From contig JAEXCS010000029.1 in the NCBI GenBank assembly GCA_023402075.1, positions 1 through 55,996 on the forward strand: a stretch of 55,996 nt of DNA. The letters are read 5' to 3'. The position numbers and the translations under genes are program-made. Positions 7,519 to 16,197 of the stretch are shown here, piece by piece (positions within the stretch are counted from its first letter, which is position 1; each line of letters begins with the position of its first letter). The notes under the pieces are model-generated. The model was given only the letters and a program-made list of their open reading frames with translations. It was not told where the DNA came from and ran no database searches. The DNA is from Bacillota bacterium. Lineage in GTDB: Bacteria > Bacillota > Clostridia > Oscillospirales > Oscillospiraceae.

Positions 7519-8652
7519 TCACTTTTTGTTTTTCTTAAAAAACTTCTTACGCTCCTCGTAATTGCTGTCGCCTACGGACTCGGCAAATTTTACAAGGGCC
7601 TCCTTCTGCGCTTTGTTCAGGTTTTTTGGGGTTTCGATGTAAACGGTGACATACTGGTCGCCCCGCCCCCGTCCGTTCAGCAGGGGAATGCCCTTCCCCC
7701 GCAGGCGGAAGGTAGTGCCGGTCTGCGTCCCCTCAGGCAGGGTATATTTCACCTTCCCGTCGATGGTGGGAATCTCCAGCTCCGCCCCCAGCACCGCCTG
7801 TGCAAAGGTGATAGGCGCCTCGCACAGCACACTGTTGCCTTCTCTTCGGAACAGCTCGTGTGGCTTCACGGTGATGGTAATCAGCAAATCCCCGGCAGGG
7901 CCGCCGTTTTTGCCTGCGTGGCCCTGACCGCGGATGGACATGGTCTGACCGTCGTCAATCCCGGCAGGAACCTTCACCTCGATGGTGTGGCGGCTGCGAA
8001 GCATGCCGGTGCCATAGCACTCCTTGCAGGGCTGATGGATAATGCGGCCCTTTCCTCCGCAACGGGGGCAAGGGCCTGTGGACGCAAACACGCCAAGGGG
8101 CGTCTGCTTGCGGGTCTGCACCGTGCCGGTGCCGTGGCAGTCGGGGCAGATTTCCGGGGTGGTCCCCGGCTCGCAGCCATTGCCCTTGCAGGTGTCACAG
8201 GATTCATACCGCTCTACCGTCACCGACTTGTCGCAGCCAAAGGCCGCTTCCTCAAAGGAAACCGACACGGCCTGCCGAATGCTCTCGCCCCGCTGGGGCG
8301 CGTTGGGGTTGGCCCGGCGCTGTCCGCCGCCAAAGCCCCCACCAAAAAAGCTGCCAAAAATATCCCCCAGATCGCCGAAGTCAAAGCCGGCAGCGCCACC
8401 GTAGCCCCCGCCAAAATTGGGGTCCACGCCAGCGTGGCCATATTGGTCGTATCGGGTCTTTTTATCCGGGTCGGACAAAATCTCATAGGCCTCGTTGACG
8501 TCTTTGAACCGGGTTTCCGCCGCCTTATCTCCGGGGTTCAAATCCGGATGGTTCTCCTTGGCAAGCTTCCGGTAGGCCTTTTTAATCGCGTCCTCCGACG
8601 CATCCCGGGCAACGCCCAGAACCTCGTAATAATCACGTTTTTGATCTGCCAT
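7519..8652 (-). CDS. dnaJ: Chaperone DnaJ (Hsp40)
   Basis: A 377-residue type I DnaJ, the co-chaperone that delivers substrates to DnaK and stimulates its ATPase. The J-domain has HPD at residues 35-37, followed by a Gly/Phe-rich region (GFDFGDLGDIFGSFFGGGF). The zinc-binding domain has four CxxCxGxG repeats (CDTCKGNG, CPDCHGTG, CPRCGGKG, CKECYGTG). The C-terminal substrate-binding domain is complete. It lies 158 bp downstream of dnaK in the CIRCE-controlled operon. Confidence 0.97.
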   Translation of the reverse strand: MADQKRDYYEVLGVARDASEDAIKKAYRKLAKENHPDLNPGDKAAETRFKDVNEAYEILSDPDKKTRYDQYGHAGVDPNFGGGYGGAAGFDFGDLGDIFGSFFGGGFGGGQRRANPNAPQRGESIRQAVSVSFEEAAFGCDKSVTVERYESCDTCKGNGCEPGTTPEICPDCHGTGTVQTRKQTPLGVFASTGPCPRCGGKGRIIHQPCKECYGTGMLRSRHTIEVKVPAGIDDGQTMSIRGQGHAGKNGGPAGDLLITITVKPHELFRREGNSVLCEAPITFAQAVLGAELEIPTIDGKVKYTLPEGTQTGTTFRLRGKGIPLLNGRGRGDQYVTVYIETPKNLNKAQKEALVKFAESVGDSNYEERKKFFKKNKK

Positions 8653-8766
8653 ACAGTGCCTAAGTCCGCAAAGCCTCTCCGCCGCAGCGGCGGGCAGGCT
8701 TCGCTTCCTTATTCCTCCTCTCCGTCCCGCGTCCTCGGCGCGCGCCTTGGGTCGGGCTATACGGGG

Positions 8767-8797
8767 TATGCGGAGCCGCCGCTATGGCCGCTCCGCA
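8767..8797 (-). other. Hairpin between dnaK and dnaJ
   Basis: The arms ATGCGGAGC and GCTCCGCAT enclose about 12 nt in the dnaK-dnaJ gap. There is no T-run after it on the minus strand, so it is more likely an mRNA-processing or attenuating structure than a full terminator. Confidence 0.45.
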
Positions 8798-8810
8798 TTC
8801 CATTTATTTG

Positions 8811-10661
8811 TTACTGGTTGCCGTCCTTTTTGTCCTCTTCATCCACGACCTTGTAGTCAGCGTCGTAATACTGGCCCTGCTGACCGCCTGCGTCGGGACC
8901 CGCGCCGGGCTGCTCGCCCTGCTGGGGGCCTGCCTGCTGATAGAGCTTTTCGCTCACGGCGTAAAATGCCTGCGTCAGCTCCTCAGTGGCGGACTTGATG
9001 GCAGCGCTGTCGGTTCCCTTAAGAACCTCTTTCAGCTTGTCGATGCCGGACTGCACCTTGGCCTTGTCGTCAGCGGGAATCTTATCGCCCATTTCGTTCA
9101 GAGTCTTCTCAGACTGGTAAACCATCTGGTCGGCCTGATTGCGGGTTTCCACTTCCTCTTTCAGCTTTGCGTCCTCGGATGCAAACTGCTCCGCATCCTT
9201 CACCGCCCGCTCGATGTCGTCCTTGCTCATGTTGGTGGAGGAGGTGATGGTGATGTGCTGCTCCTTGCCGGTGCCCAAATCCTTGGCAGAGACGTTGACA
9301 ATGCCGTTGGCGTCGATGTCAAACGTAACCTCAACCTGGGGCACGCCGCGGCGGGCGGGGGCAATGCCGTCCAGATGGAAGCGACCGAGAGACTTGTTGG
9401 CCGCGGCCATCTCCCGCTCACCCTGCAGCACGTTGACCTCCACGGAGGTCTGGTTGTCGGCGGCGGTGGAGAACACCTGGCTCTTCTTTACGGGGATGGT
9501 GGTGTTGCGGTCGATCAGCTTGGTGAACACGCCGCCCATGGTTTCAATACCGAGGGACAGGGGCGTCACGTCCAGCAGCAGCAACCCCTTCACGTCGCCG
9601 GTGAGAACGCCCGCCTGCAGAGCCGCGCCTATGGCCACGCACTCGTCGGGGTTGATGCCCTTAAAAGGCTCGCTTCCGGTGAAGCCCTTCACGGCCTCCT
9701 GCACAGCGGGAATCCGGCTGGAACCGCCCACCAGCAAAACCTTGTTCAGCTCAGAGGGCTTCAGGCCCGCGTCAGACATGGCCTGCCGCACAGGACCCAT
9801 GGTGGCATCCACCAGATGGCTGGTCAGCTCGTTAAACTTGGCCCGGGTGAGGGTCACGTCCAGATGCTTGGGACCGTTGGCGTCGGCGGTGATATAGGGG
9901 AGATTGATGTTAGAGCTGGCAACACCGGAAAGCTCCACCTTGGCCTTTTCGGCAGCTTCCTTCAGCCGCTGCATGGCCACCTTGTCGCCAGAGAGGTCCA
10001 CACCGTCGCTCCGCTTGAACTCGCTTACCAGATACTTCATGACGCACTCGTCAAAGTCGTCGCCGCCCAGACGGTTGTTACCGGCGGTGGCCAGCACCTC
10101 GATCACACCGTCGTCAATTTCCAGAATGGATACGTCGAAGGTGCCGCCGCCCAGATCATACACCATGATTTTCTGAGACTGTTCCTTGTCCGCACCATAG
10201 GCCAGAGCGGCGGCGGTAGGCTCGTTGATAATACGCTTGACCTCAAGGCCCGCGATTTTGCCCGCGTCCTTGGTGGCCTGACGCTGGGCGTCGGTGAAGT
10301 AGGCAGGAACGGTGATAACCGCCTCGGTGACGGTGGTGCCGAGATACGCCTCTGCGTCGGCCTTCAGCTTTTGCAGAATCATGGCGCTGATCTCCTGCGG
10401 GGTATATGCCTTTGCGTCAATGCTTACCTTGTGGTCGGTGCCCATCTCACGCTTGATGGAAGAGATGGTGCGGTCCGGGTTGGTGATGGCCTGACGCTTT
10501 GCCACCTGGCCCACCATACGCTCGCCGGTCTTGGAAAAAGCCACGACGGACGGGGTGGTGCGGTTGCCCTCGGCATTGGCGATGACGATGGCTTCGCCGC
10601 CCTCCATCACCGCCACGCAGGAGTTAGTAGTACCCAAATCGATTCCGATTACTTTAGACAT
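8811..10661 (-). CDS. dnaK: Chaperone DnaK (Hsp70)
   Basis: A 616-residue Hsp70 with the ATPase-domain signatures IGIDLGTTNSCVAV at the N-terminus, VYDLGGGTFDVSILE and VLLVGGSSRIPAVQEAV. The linker (KGLLLLDVTPLSLGIET) and the substrate-binding domain follow. The tail ends YKVVDEEDKKDGNQ, as in Gram-positive DnaK. The protein folds and rescues client proteins with DnaJ and GrpE. Start ATG follows TAGGAGG. It is the third gene of the hrcA operon, 49 nt after grpE. Confidence 0.98.
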   Translation of the reverse strand: MSKVIGIDLGTTNSCVAVMEGGEAIVIANAEGNRTTPSVVAFSKTGERMVGQVAKRQAITNPDRTISSIKREMGTDHKVSIDAKAYTPQEISAMILQKLKADAEAYLGTTVTEAVITVPAYFTDAQRQATKDAGKIAGLEVKRIINEPTAAALAYGADKEQSQKIMVYDLGGGTFDVSILEIDDGVIEVLATAGNNRLGGDDFDECVMKYLVSEFKRSDGVDLSGDKVAMQRLKEAAEKAKVELSGVASSNINLPYITADANGPKHLDVTLTRAKFNELTSHLVDATMGPVRQAMSDAGLKPSELNKVLLVGGSSRIPAVQEAVKGFTGSEPFKGINPDECVAIGAALQAGVLTGDVKGLLLLDVTPLSLGIETMGGVFTKLIDRNTTIPVKKSQVFSTAADNQTSVEVNVLQGEREMAAANKSLGRFHLDGIAPARRGVPQVEVTFDIDANGIVNVSAKDLGTGKEQHITITSSTNMSKDDIERAVKDAEQFASEDAKLKEEVETRNQADQMVYQSEKTLNEMGDKIPADDKAKVQSGIDKLKEVLKGTDSAAIKSATEELTQAFYAVSEKLYQQAGPQQGEQPGAGPDAGGQQGQYYDADYKVVDEEDKKDGNQ

Positions 10662-10710
10662 AATGATTTCCTCCTATATAGAAACATAAAAAATTACAAA
10701 TCCGGTCAAT

Positions 10711-11322
10711 TTAATTGGCCACGCGGACGGTAGCAAAGCGCAAAACCTTGTCGCCCATCATAAAGCCTGCCTGAAATACGTCCGCCACCACATTTTCACC
10801 CAGTGTCTCGTCGTCAATATGCATGACGGCGTTGTGCCGGTTGGGGTCAAAGGGCTGGCCCAGCGCTTCCATCTCGGTGACACCCAGCTTGGCAAGCACC
10901 TCTTTATACTGAATGAAAATCATCTCAAGGCCCTTTTTGTGGGGGGATTCATCGTCGCCCCCGGCCTGCATGGCCCGCTCCAGATTATCGTACACGGCCA
11001 AAAAGGCGGTGACAGTGTCGGCCTTGGCGTCCTGATAGATGGACTCCTTCTCCTTGGCGGTGCGCTTGCGATAGTTGTCATATTCGGCACTCAGCCGGGT
11101 AAACTGATCCGAGACAGCGGCAAGCTGTCTTGCCGCCAGCTCCGCAGCTTCCATCTGCTCCCGGGTGAGGGTATAGGTCTTTTCCTTTTTCTTGGACTCC
11201 TTCCGGGGCTTTTCGCTTTTTTCGGGAGCAGCCTGCGAAGTTTCCTCCGTCTCGGGGGGAAGTGTCTGCTCCGCCTCCTGCTCCGGCGTTTGATCAATGG
11301 GCTCTTTCTTTTCCTCGCTCAC
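10711..11322 (-). CDS. grpE: Nucleotide exchange factor GrpE
   Basis: A 203-residue GrpE, which releases ADP from DnaK. The first 60 residues are a charged, Glu/Lys-rich disordered head. The long dimerising helix follows (SAEYDNYRKRTAKEKE) and the beta-domain ends with the family signature around HNAVMHIDDETLGENVV and FQAGFMMGDKVLRFATVRVAN. The start is GTG overlapping the hrcA stop (GTGA), with GGAGG upstream inside hrcA, indicating translational coupling. Confidence 0.95.
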   Translation of the reverse strand: MSEEKKEPIDQTPEQEAEQTLPPETEETSQAAPEKSEKPRKESKKKEKTYTLTREQMEAAELAARQLAAVSDQFTRLSAEYDNYRKRTAKEKESIYQDAKADTVTAFLAVYDNLERAMQAGGDDESPHKKGLEMIFIQYKEVLAKLGVTEMEALGQPFDPNRHNAVMHIDDETLGENVVADVFQAGFMMGDKVLRFATVRVAN

Positions 11323-12371
11323 GTCTTTGTGTCCTCCTTCTTGGAAAGTAAATCCTTCTTTCCGAACATTCGCGCCATTCCTTCGGCAAAATAGCTCAGC
11401 CGCGCGGTTACGGCGGCGTAATCCATACGGGTGGGACCCACTACTCCGATCAAGCCCCGCAAATCATCTCCGATATCGTAGCTTGCAACCACCACACTGG
11501 TGTCTACCAGCGCACGGCTGACGTTTTCCGGCCCAATCAAAATTTTCATGGGGGCATTTTCGTCGGGGGAGGGAAGATCCGCGTCTTCATCGCTGAGATA
11601 GCTCATCAGCTGGTGGGCCTTATCTGCATCCCGAAATTCAGGAAGCTTTAAAAGCCGGCTGGCTCCCACGGTCTGCACCTCCCGGCGGCCCGCCTCGTCC
11701 AGCACATCCGTGGCGTAGGCCACGGTTTGGCTTAAGGGTAAAAACATCTTGGGGGAAAGCTGATCCGTCATGTGCAGCAGCCGCTCGTTTATCTCGTCGG
11801 CAGAGCTGTTTGTAAAATGGGTGTTCAGAACATGAGCAAGGGGTGGTATCTGGTCCGCGTCCAGCTTCAATTGAAGCCGAAGCAACTGACTTTTCACCCG
11901 GTTGTTCCCCATCATCACCACGACAATCAGGCTTTCATCATCCACGGGAATCAAATCAAAGTGCTTGGCAAAAAATTTTTTCCGTCCGGCGGTAGCCGTA
12001 TATACGGGATAGCCAGCCAGCGCACTCACCGCCTTCCCGGCTTGGGAAACGGCTCGGTCCAGCTCCTCCATTTTCAGGTGAAGCGCGGCGTTCAGCTTCT
12101 CCGTCTCCGCCACGCTAAGCTTTTGCCGCTCCATCAGCTCGTTGACGTACAGTCGATAGCCTTTTGGTGCGGGAACCCGCCCGGCGGAGGTGTGAGGCTG
12201 CTCCAGATAGCCCAGCTCCACCAAATCTGCCAACTCGTTTCGGATGGTGGCTGAACTGACGGAGCCACCCATCTGGGTAGCAATCGCCTTTGAACCAACT
12301 GGCTCGGCGGTGGAGATATAATCCTCCACAACCGCCTTCAGTATTAGCTTTTTCCGGTCTGTCAAATCCAT
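11319..12371 (-). CDS. hrcA: Heat-inducible transcription repressor HrcA
   Basis: A 350-residue HrcA, the repressor that binds CIRCE and is kept active by GroEL. The N-terminal winged helix (LTDRKKLILKAVVEDYI, then EPVGSKAIATQMGGSVSSATIRNEL) is followed by the GAF-like and dimerisation domains. The C-terminal signature VVASYDIGDDLRGLIGVVGPTRMDY is intact. An in-frame start 10 codons upstream exists, but AAGGAG lies at 8 nt from the chosen ATG, which gives the usual N-terminus. It heads the operon and a perfect CIRCE element lies upstream, so it should repress itself and the chaperones. Confidence 0.96.
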   Translation of the reverse strand: MDLTDRKKLILKAVVEDYISTAEPVGSKAIATQMGGSVSSATIRNELADLVELGYLEQPHTSAGRVPAPKGYRLYVNELMERQKLSVAETEKLNAALHLKMEELDRAVSQAGKAVSALAGYPVYTATAGRKKFFAKHFDLIPVDDESLIVVVMMGNNRVKSQLLRLQLKLDADQIPPLAHVLNTHFTNSSADEINERLLHMTDQLSPKMFLPLSQTVAYATDVLDEAGRREVQTVGASRLLKLPEFRDADKAHQLMSYLSDEDADLPSPDENAPMKILIGPENVSRALVDTSVVVASYDIGDDLRGLIGVVGPTRMDYAAVTARLSYFAEGMARMFGKKDLLSKKEDTKT

Positions 12372-12404
12372 ACTCCGCTCCTTACCAGAACGGTAAAACA
12401 AAGA

Positions 12405-12431
12405 TTAGCACTCATAGGTTTCGAGTGCTAA
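12405..12431 (-). promoter_or_regulatory. CIRCE operator
   Basis: A perfect TTAGCACTC-N9-GAGTGCTAA inverted repeat, identical to the CIRCE consensus, sits just downstream of the hrcA promoter. It is the binding site of HrcA. Confidence 0.98.
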
Positions 12432-12435
12432 AGCG

Positions 12436-12464
12436 AGTTTACCACCACGCAAAACGATTGTCAA
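12436..12464 (-). promoter_or_regulatory. SigA-type promoter of the hrcA operon
   Basis: On the minus strand TTGACA and TAAACT are separated by 17 bp, with CIRCE covering the likely transcription start. Confidence 0.85.
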
Positions 12465-12610
12465 TGGATGGATATAAACAAATTGTAAATTCAGGCAAAC
12501 ACTTGCATTTTTCGGACACGGCGGTTCTTTGGCACTTCATTTTTACCGTAAGCCAAGCCACCGGAAACGACCCTGCCCTTCCGGCTAAAAATGCTTTAAA
12601 ACGTGCAAAA

Positions 12611-12643
12611 GCGTCCCGGGTCCGCTTTTGCGGACCGGGACGC
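12611..12643 (-). terminator. Terminator after the 84-residue protein gene
   Basis: A long GC-rich stem (GCGTCCCGG/CCGGGACGC plus GTCCGC/GCGGAC) with a 4-nt loop and one bulged base. The minus strand continues TTTTGCACGTTTT. Confidence 0.8.
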
Positions 12644-12653
12644 ATATTTTCAA

Positions 12654-12908
12654 TTAAGTTTCACAAGCCTGCGTCGTCTCCCAGTCTTGCAGCAGCACCC
12701 GCGCCGCCTCCGCGGTAGGCGGCAGCTCTGTAAGATGCAGCAGATACCCGGCTGCGTCACGCCACTGCGCTGTGGAATACGTCTCCTGCGAAAATTCCAG
12801 CGCCGCTTGAATCGCAGAGCGCTGAAAACAGCTTTCCCGTAAATCAGAGAGATAATTACAGCCTAGACGCTTTGCCAGTGCCGCCAAAAGCTCCTCCTCT
12901 TCCGGCAT
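12654..12908 (-). CDS. Small hypothetical protein
   Basis: An 84-residue soluble, acidic protein (MPEEEELLAALAKRLGCNYL) that I do not recognise. It looks all-helical and has no membrane segment. The start is set by AGAGGTGAGG a few nt upstream; a start six codons earlier is possible. It faces the XRE regulator gene across an AT-rich divergent region that holds repeated sites, so it may be a regulated partner of that protein. Confidence 0.65.
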   Translation of the reverse strand: MPEEEELLAALAKRLGCNYLSDLRESCFQRSAIQAALEFSQETYSTAQWRDAAGYLLHLTELPPTAEAARVLLQDWETTQACET

Positions 12909-12918
12909 AACCTCACCT

Positions 12919-12972
12919 CTCGCCAAAAGTGTATTTATTTATTCTAATAATACTATATTACTCGCCAAAAGT
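12919..12972. repeat. Two 12-bp direct repeats 42 bp apart
   Basis: CTCGCCAAAAGT occurs at 12919-12930 and again at 12961-12972. Both copies are followed by similar AT-rich sequence containing TATTCTA/TATTCTATT. The spacing is four helical turns. The first copy abuts the ribosome binding site of the small minus-strand gene. They could be regulator sites or a local duplication. Confidence 0.55.
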
Positions 12973-13002
12973 AAATAATATTATTCTATTGGTCTGTAAC
13001 GC

Positions 13003-13049
13003 AGTATCCTTTGTTTTGATAACATTAAGGATAAATAGGAAAGTATCCT
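13003..13049 (+). promoter_or_regulatory. Candidate autoregulatory operator of the XRE regulator
   Basis: AGTATCCT occurs at 13003-13010 and 13042-13049, and its inverse AGGATA lies at 13028-13033. The last two form an inverted repeat with a 10-nt spacer, located 28-49 nt upstream of the regulator's start. This is the usual place for autorepression by a small XRE protein. Confidence 0.45.
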
Positions 13050-13076
13050 AATTTGTGAAGGAGGGAGGGATACCGC

Positions 13077-13313
13077 TTGCGGGAAAAATATCGGGAAAAC
13101 TACCGGCTTCTGGGGTTGAGAATTGCTTATTACCGGAAGGTACGGGGCTATACGCAGGAGCAGCTGGCGGAAATGATTGGCAAGAGCTGGTCGTTTCTCA
13201 GTCAGATTGAGGCCAACAACGGCGCGAGGCTGAAGGGACTTTCTCTGGAAACGCTTTTTTCCATTGCCGAAGCGCTGCAAATTCCGGCAGGACGCCTGTT
13301 TGACCAAGACTGA
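13077..13313 (+). CDS. Small XRE-family transcriptional regulator
   Basis: A 78-residue protein that is essentially one Cro/C1-type helix-turn-helix (LRIAYYRKVRGYTQEQLAEM, then SWSFLSQIEA and LETLFSIAEALQIPAGRLF). It has no sensor domain. The start is TTG with GGAGGG at 7 nt. It stands alone between a divergent small gene and the rnf operon, and inverted sites in its promoter suggest autoregulation. Its targets are unknown. Confidence 0.85.
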   Translation: MREKYRENYRLLGLRIAYYRKVRGYTQEQLAEMIGKSWSFLSQIEANNGARLKGLSLETLFSIAEALQIPAGRLFDQD

Positions 13314-13360
13314 GCGGGAATGATTAAATTTCAAGCGCCGAACAAAAGTCCGGCAAACAA

Positions 13361-13400
13361 AAAGGCAGGCCCAAATCAAAAGATCTGGGCCTGCCTTTTT
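13361..13400. terminator. Bidirectional terminator between XRE gene and rnf operon
   Basis: AAAGGCAGGCCCAAATC pairs with GATCTGGGCCTGCCTTTTT across a 4-nt loop. A-run and T-run flank the stem, so it can serve both converging units. Confidence 0.85.
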
Positions 13401-13425
13401 CTTGTGACAGAGGTCTTGAAAAAGC

Positions 13426-14328
13426 TTATGCGTTGGGAGCGGAAGCGGCAGTCTGCGCAGCGGCAGCAGCCTCAGCCGCAGCCTTGGCCTTGTCGGCCTG
13501 CGCTTTTTTAACAGCCTTATACTTTTCCTTTTCCTCGGGTGTTGCGATGGGCAAAATGCAATCGCGGGGGCAGACTTTGGTGCACATTTTGCAGTTAATG
13601 CACTTGGCATAATCAATCGCCGCCACGTTGTTGGTCACGTGAATCGCGTCCTTTTTGCACTCCTTCTCGCAAAGGCCGCAGCCAATGCAGGAGTTGGCGC
13701 ACACGCTCATGGCCACCTTGCCCTTGTCCTGATTAATGCAGGCCACGTGGACCTTCTTGGACACGGGGACGGAAATAATCAGCTTGCGGGGGCAGGCCGT
13801 GGCGCAGGCCATACAGTCGGTGCACTTCACAGGGTCCACCACGGCGCAGCCGTTGGCAGCAATGTGCATGGCATCAAACTGGCAGGCAGTCACGCAGGAA
13901 CCAAAGCCCAGGCAGCCGAAGCCGCACTCCAGCGGACCGGCGGCCACTTTCGTGGCGGAGACACAGTCCAGCACGCCGCGGTATTCAAAGCGCTTTTTCG
14001 CAGCGGTTCCGCCGTTGCAGCGGACAAAGGCCACTTCTTTTTCGGCACTGCTGGCTTCCACGCCCATAATGGCGGCAATTTTTTCAGCGCAGGCCGCGCC
14101 GCCCACAGGGCAGGCACTGACAGGCGCGCTGCCGTCCAGAATGTGGCCCGCACAGTCGGAGCAGCCCGCATAGCCGCAGCCGCCGCAGTTTGCACCGGGC
14201 AGAGCGTCAACAATTTCAGGAAGTCTGGGGTCGGTTTTCACGGCGAAGACAATGGACGCCATGGCCAGAATTACGGCAAAAATAGCACCCAAAACCCCCA
14301 ATACCAAAACGGCAAAGACAATATTCAT
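13426..14328 (-). CDS. rnfB: Rnf complex subunit RnfB (iron-sulfur protein)
   Basis: A 300-residue RnfB, thought to take electrons from reduced ferredoxin and pass them into the Rnf complex. One N-terminal membrane helix (residues 3-29) is followed by the RnfB-type cluster motif CGGCGYAGCSDC (C48-C59). Ferredoxin-type clusters follow: CTDCMACATACP, CIGCGLCEKECK and CINCKMCTKVCP, with further cysteines in CGFGCLGFGSC. The C-terminus carries an Ala/Lys-rich tail ending AAAAAQTAASAPNA. It is the last gene of rnfCDGEAB. Confidence 0.96.
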   Translation of the reverse strand: MNIVFAVLVLGVLGAIFAVILAMASIVFAVKTDPRLPEIVDALPGANCGGCGYAGCSDCAGHILDGSAPVSACPVGGAACAEKIAAIMGVEASSAEKEVAFVRCNGGTAAKKRFEYRGVLDCVSATKVAAGPLECGFGCLGFGSCVTACQFDAMHIAANGCAVVDPVKCTDCMACATACPRKLIISVPVSKKVHVACINQDKGKVAMSVCANSCIGCGLCEKECKKDAIHVTNNVAAIDYAKCINCKMCTKVCPRDCILPIATPEEKEKYKAVKKAQADKAKAAAEAAAAAQTAASAPNA

Positions 14329-14340
14329 GATTTCTCCTCC

Positions 14341-14925
14341 TTAACCGAAGACGTTCGCACCGGAGAAGCCCATGAACGCCAGCGCCATCAAGCCGGCGGT
14401 AACCAGCGCGATGGGAAAGCCCTCAAAAGCTTTTGGGGGATCAGCGAACACAAGACGCTCCCGGATGCTGGCAAACAGCACGATGGCCAGCAAAAAGCCC
14501 AGACCGCCGGTAATGCCATACACCACGGACTCAATAAAATTGTAACCGTTCTGTACGTTCAGCAGCGCCACGCCCAGCACGGCGCAGTTGGTGGTAATCA
14601 AGGGCAGGTAAATACCCAGCGCCGTGTACAGAGAGGGGAGGGACTTCTGAAGAAACATCTCCACAAACTGCACCAGCGAAGCGATAATCAAAATAAACGC
14701 CACGGTCTGCATATACTCCAGATGCAGGGGAATCAGCAGATACTCGTTGGCAAGCCATGTGAATGCGGAGGCAAGGCCCATGACAAAGGTAACGGCCACG
14801 CCCATGCCCACGGCGGTGTCAATTTTCTTAGAAACGCCCATGAAGGGGCAGATGCCAAGGAATTGAGCAAAAATAAAGTTATTGACCAGAATGGCGCCCA
14901 GCGCAATGGAAAAGATCTCTTTCAT
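14341..14925 (-). CDS. rnfA: Rnf complex membrane subunit RnfA
   Basis: A 194-residue integral membrane protein with six predicted helices, of the RnfA/RnfE/NqrD/NqrE family. The signatures are NNFIFAQFLGICPFMGVSKK near the N-terminus and ITTNCAVLGVALLN in the middle, which carry the conserved cysteines of each half. RnfA and RnfE form the membrane core that is thought to hold an iron centre and take part in ion translocation. Confidence 0.95.
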   Translation of the reverse strand: MKEIFSIALGAILVNNFIFAQFLGICPFMGVSKKIDTAVGMGVAVTFVMGLASAFTWLANEYLLIPLHLEYMQTVAFILIIASLVQFVEMFLQKSLPSLYTALGIYLPLITTNCAVLGVALLNVQNGYNFIESVVYGITGGLGFLLAIVLFASIRERLVFADPPKAFEGFPIALVTAGLMALAFMGFSGANVFG

Positions 14926-14928
14926 GGC

Positions 14929-15543
14929 TTACTTCTCCTCCTTTGCGGCCTTTTTGGGCCGGTTCAGCGCCCACTGCATGGCGGCAATCAAAACGCCCAG
15001 CACCAGGAAGCCGCCCACCGGCAGCGTCAGCACGCCAATGGTCTGATAGCTGGCGGGCATAATCCGAATGCCGGCAAGGGTGCCTGCACCCAGCAGCTCG
15101 CGGATAATGCACATAGCCAGCAGCACCAGCGTATAGCCAAGGCCCTGAAACACGCCGTCCATCGCAGAGGCGGCAATCCCTTCCTTGGAGGCAAAGCCCT
15201 CTGCACGGCCCAGAATAATGCAGTTCACCACGATCAGGGGAATAAAGACGCCCAAGGACGCGGCAATATCCGGCAAAAACGCCTGCAACAGCAGGTCCAC
15301 GCAGGTAACAAAGCCTGCAATGACCACCACGTACATGGCAATACGGATTTTATTGGGAACAATTTTCCGAATTGCAGAGATCACGACGTTGGAAGCGGTC
15401 AGAATAATCAGCACGGACACACCCATGCCAAGGCCGTTCATAACAGAGGTGGTAATTGCCATGGTAGAGCACAAACCCAGAAGCTGCACCAGCACGGGGT
15501 TGTTGGTAATGACGCCCTCTTTCAACTGTTTACCGATGTTCAT
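14929..15543 (-). CDS. rnfE: Rnf complex membrane subunit RnfE
   Basis: A 204-residue membrane protein paralogous to RnfA, inserted in the opposite orientation. The signatures are NPVLVQLLGLCSTMAITTS and IPLIVVNCIILGRAEGFA. The tail is short and lysine-rich. It is separated from rnfA by 3 nt and from rnfG by 18 nt. Confidence 0.95.
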   Translation of the reverse strand: MNIGKQLKEGVITNNPVLVQLLGLCSTMAITTSVMNGLGMGVSVLIILTASNVVISAIRKIVPNKIRIAMYVVVIAGFVTCVDLLLQAFLPDIAASLGVFIPLIVVNCIILGRAEGFASKEGIAASAMDGVFQGLGYTLVLLAMCIIRELLGAGTLAGIRIMPASYQTIGVLTLPVGGFLVLGVLIAAMQWALNRPKKAAKEEK

Positions 15544-15561
15544 TCTTCAACTCCCCCTTTC

Positions 15562-16197
15562 TCAGCCCATCAAGGCCGTCACGGCCAAAGCGCCGTTGAC
15601 GCCGCCGGTGACGCCCTTGGTAGACACGGTGGCGCCGGTGATGGCGTCCACATTGCTGCCAACCGTCAAGGCCCCGTCCGCAGCGCTCATGCCCACAAAC
15701 TGCTCCAGCACACCCACGCCGCTGCCGGGCAGCGGGTCGTTGTTCATCACCTTCGTGCCGATACCGGAGGTTTCGGCATGAGAGACGATGGATACGCCGG
15801 TAACGCTTTGCTCCGCATCCACGCCCACCATCATCACGATGGTGCCCTGAGAACCGCTGGCCGCCATCTTCACGGCATAGCCCGCGTCGGCCCCGTCGGA
15901 CCCGATAACCTGATAAATCTCGGTCACCTTGGTCTTATAGTTCGCTGCGGCAGCGGTCATTTCGTCCGTAATCTCCAGAGCCTCGGAAAAGGTGCTGTTG
16001 GGATCGGCCACCACGGCGGACATAGCCACCACGGTCTTAGCCTTGTTGGCTGCGGTGATGTTGGGTTCTGTCACCTGATTGACAAGGCCCAGCAGTCCCG
16101 CCACGATGATGCAGGTGAGGGTCAGGGTGAACGTCAGCACCAAAATGTACTTGGGGTCCATCGTAATTCTTTCCTTGCTTTTCACTTGTCCGCTCAT
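15562..16197 (-). CDS. rnfG: Rnf complex FMN-binding subunit RnfG
   Basis: A 211-residue protein with one N-terminal membrane helix (YILVLTFTLTLTCIIVAGLL) and an extracytoplasmic FMN-binding domain. The flavinylation motif TGATVS near the C-terminus places the covalently bound FMN on about Thr190. The start overlaps the rnfD stop by 4 nt (ATGA) and has GGAGG at 10 nt; a second ATG 12 codons in, with AAGGAAAG upstream, is the alternative. Confidence 0.94.
   Translation of the reverse strand: MSGQVKSKERITMDPKYILVLTFTLTLTCIIVAGLLGLVNQVTEPNITAANKAKTVVAMSAVVADPNSTFSEALEITDEMTAAAANYKTKVTEIYQVIGSDGADAGYAVKMAASGSQGTIVMMVGVDAEQSVTGVSIVSHAETSGIGTKVMNNDPLPGSGVGVLEQFVGMSAADGALTVGSNVDAITGATVSTKGVTGGVNGALAVTALMG

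Noticed and set aside
8784..10733. Long open frame on the plus strand antisense to dnaK
   Set aside because: Typical antisense shadow of a GC-rich gene; His/Gly/Leu-rich nonsense composition and no family match.
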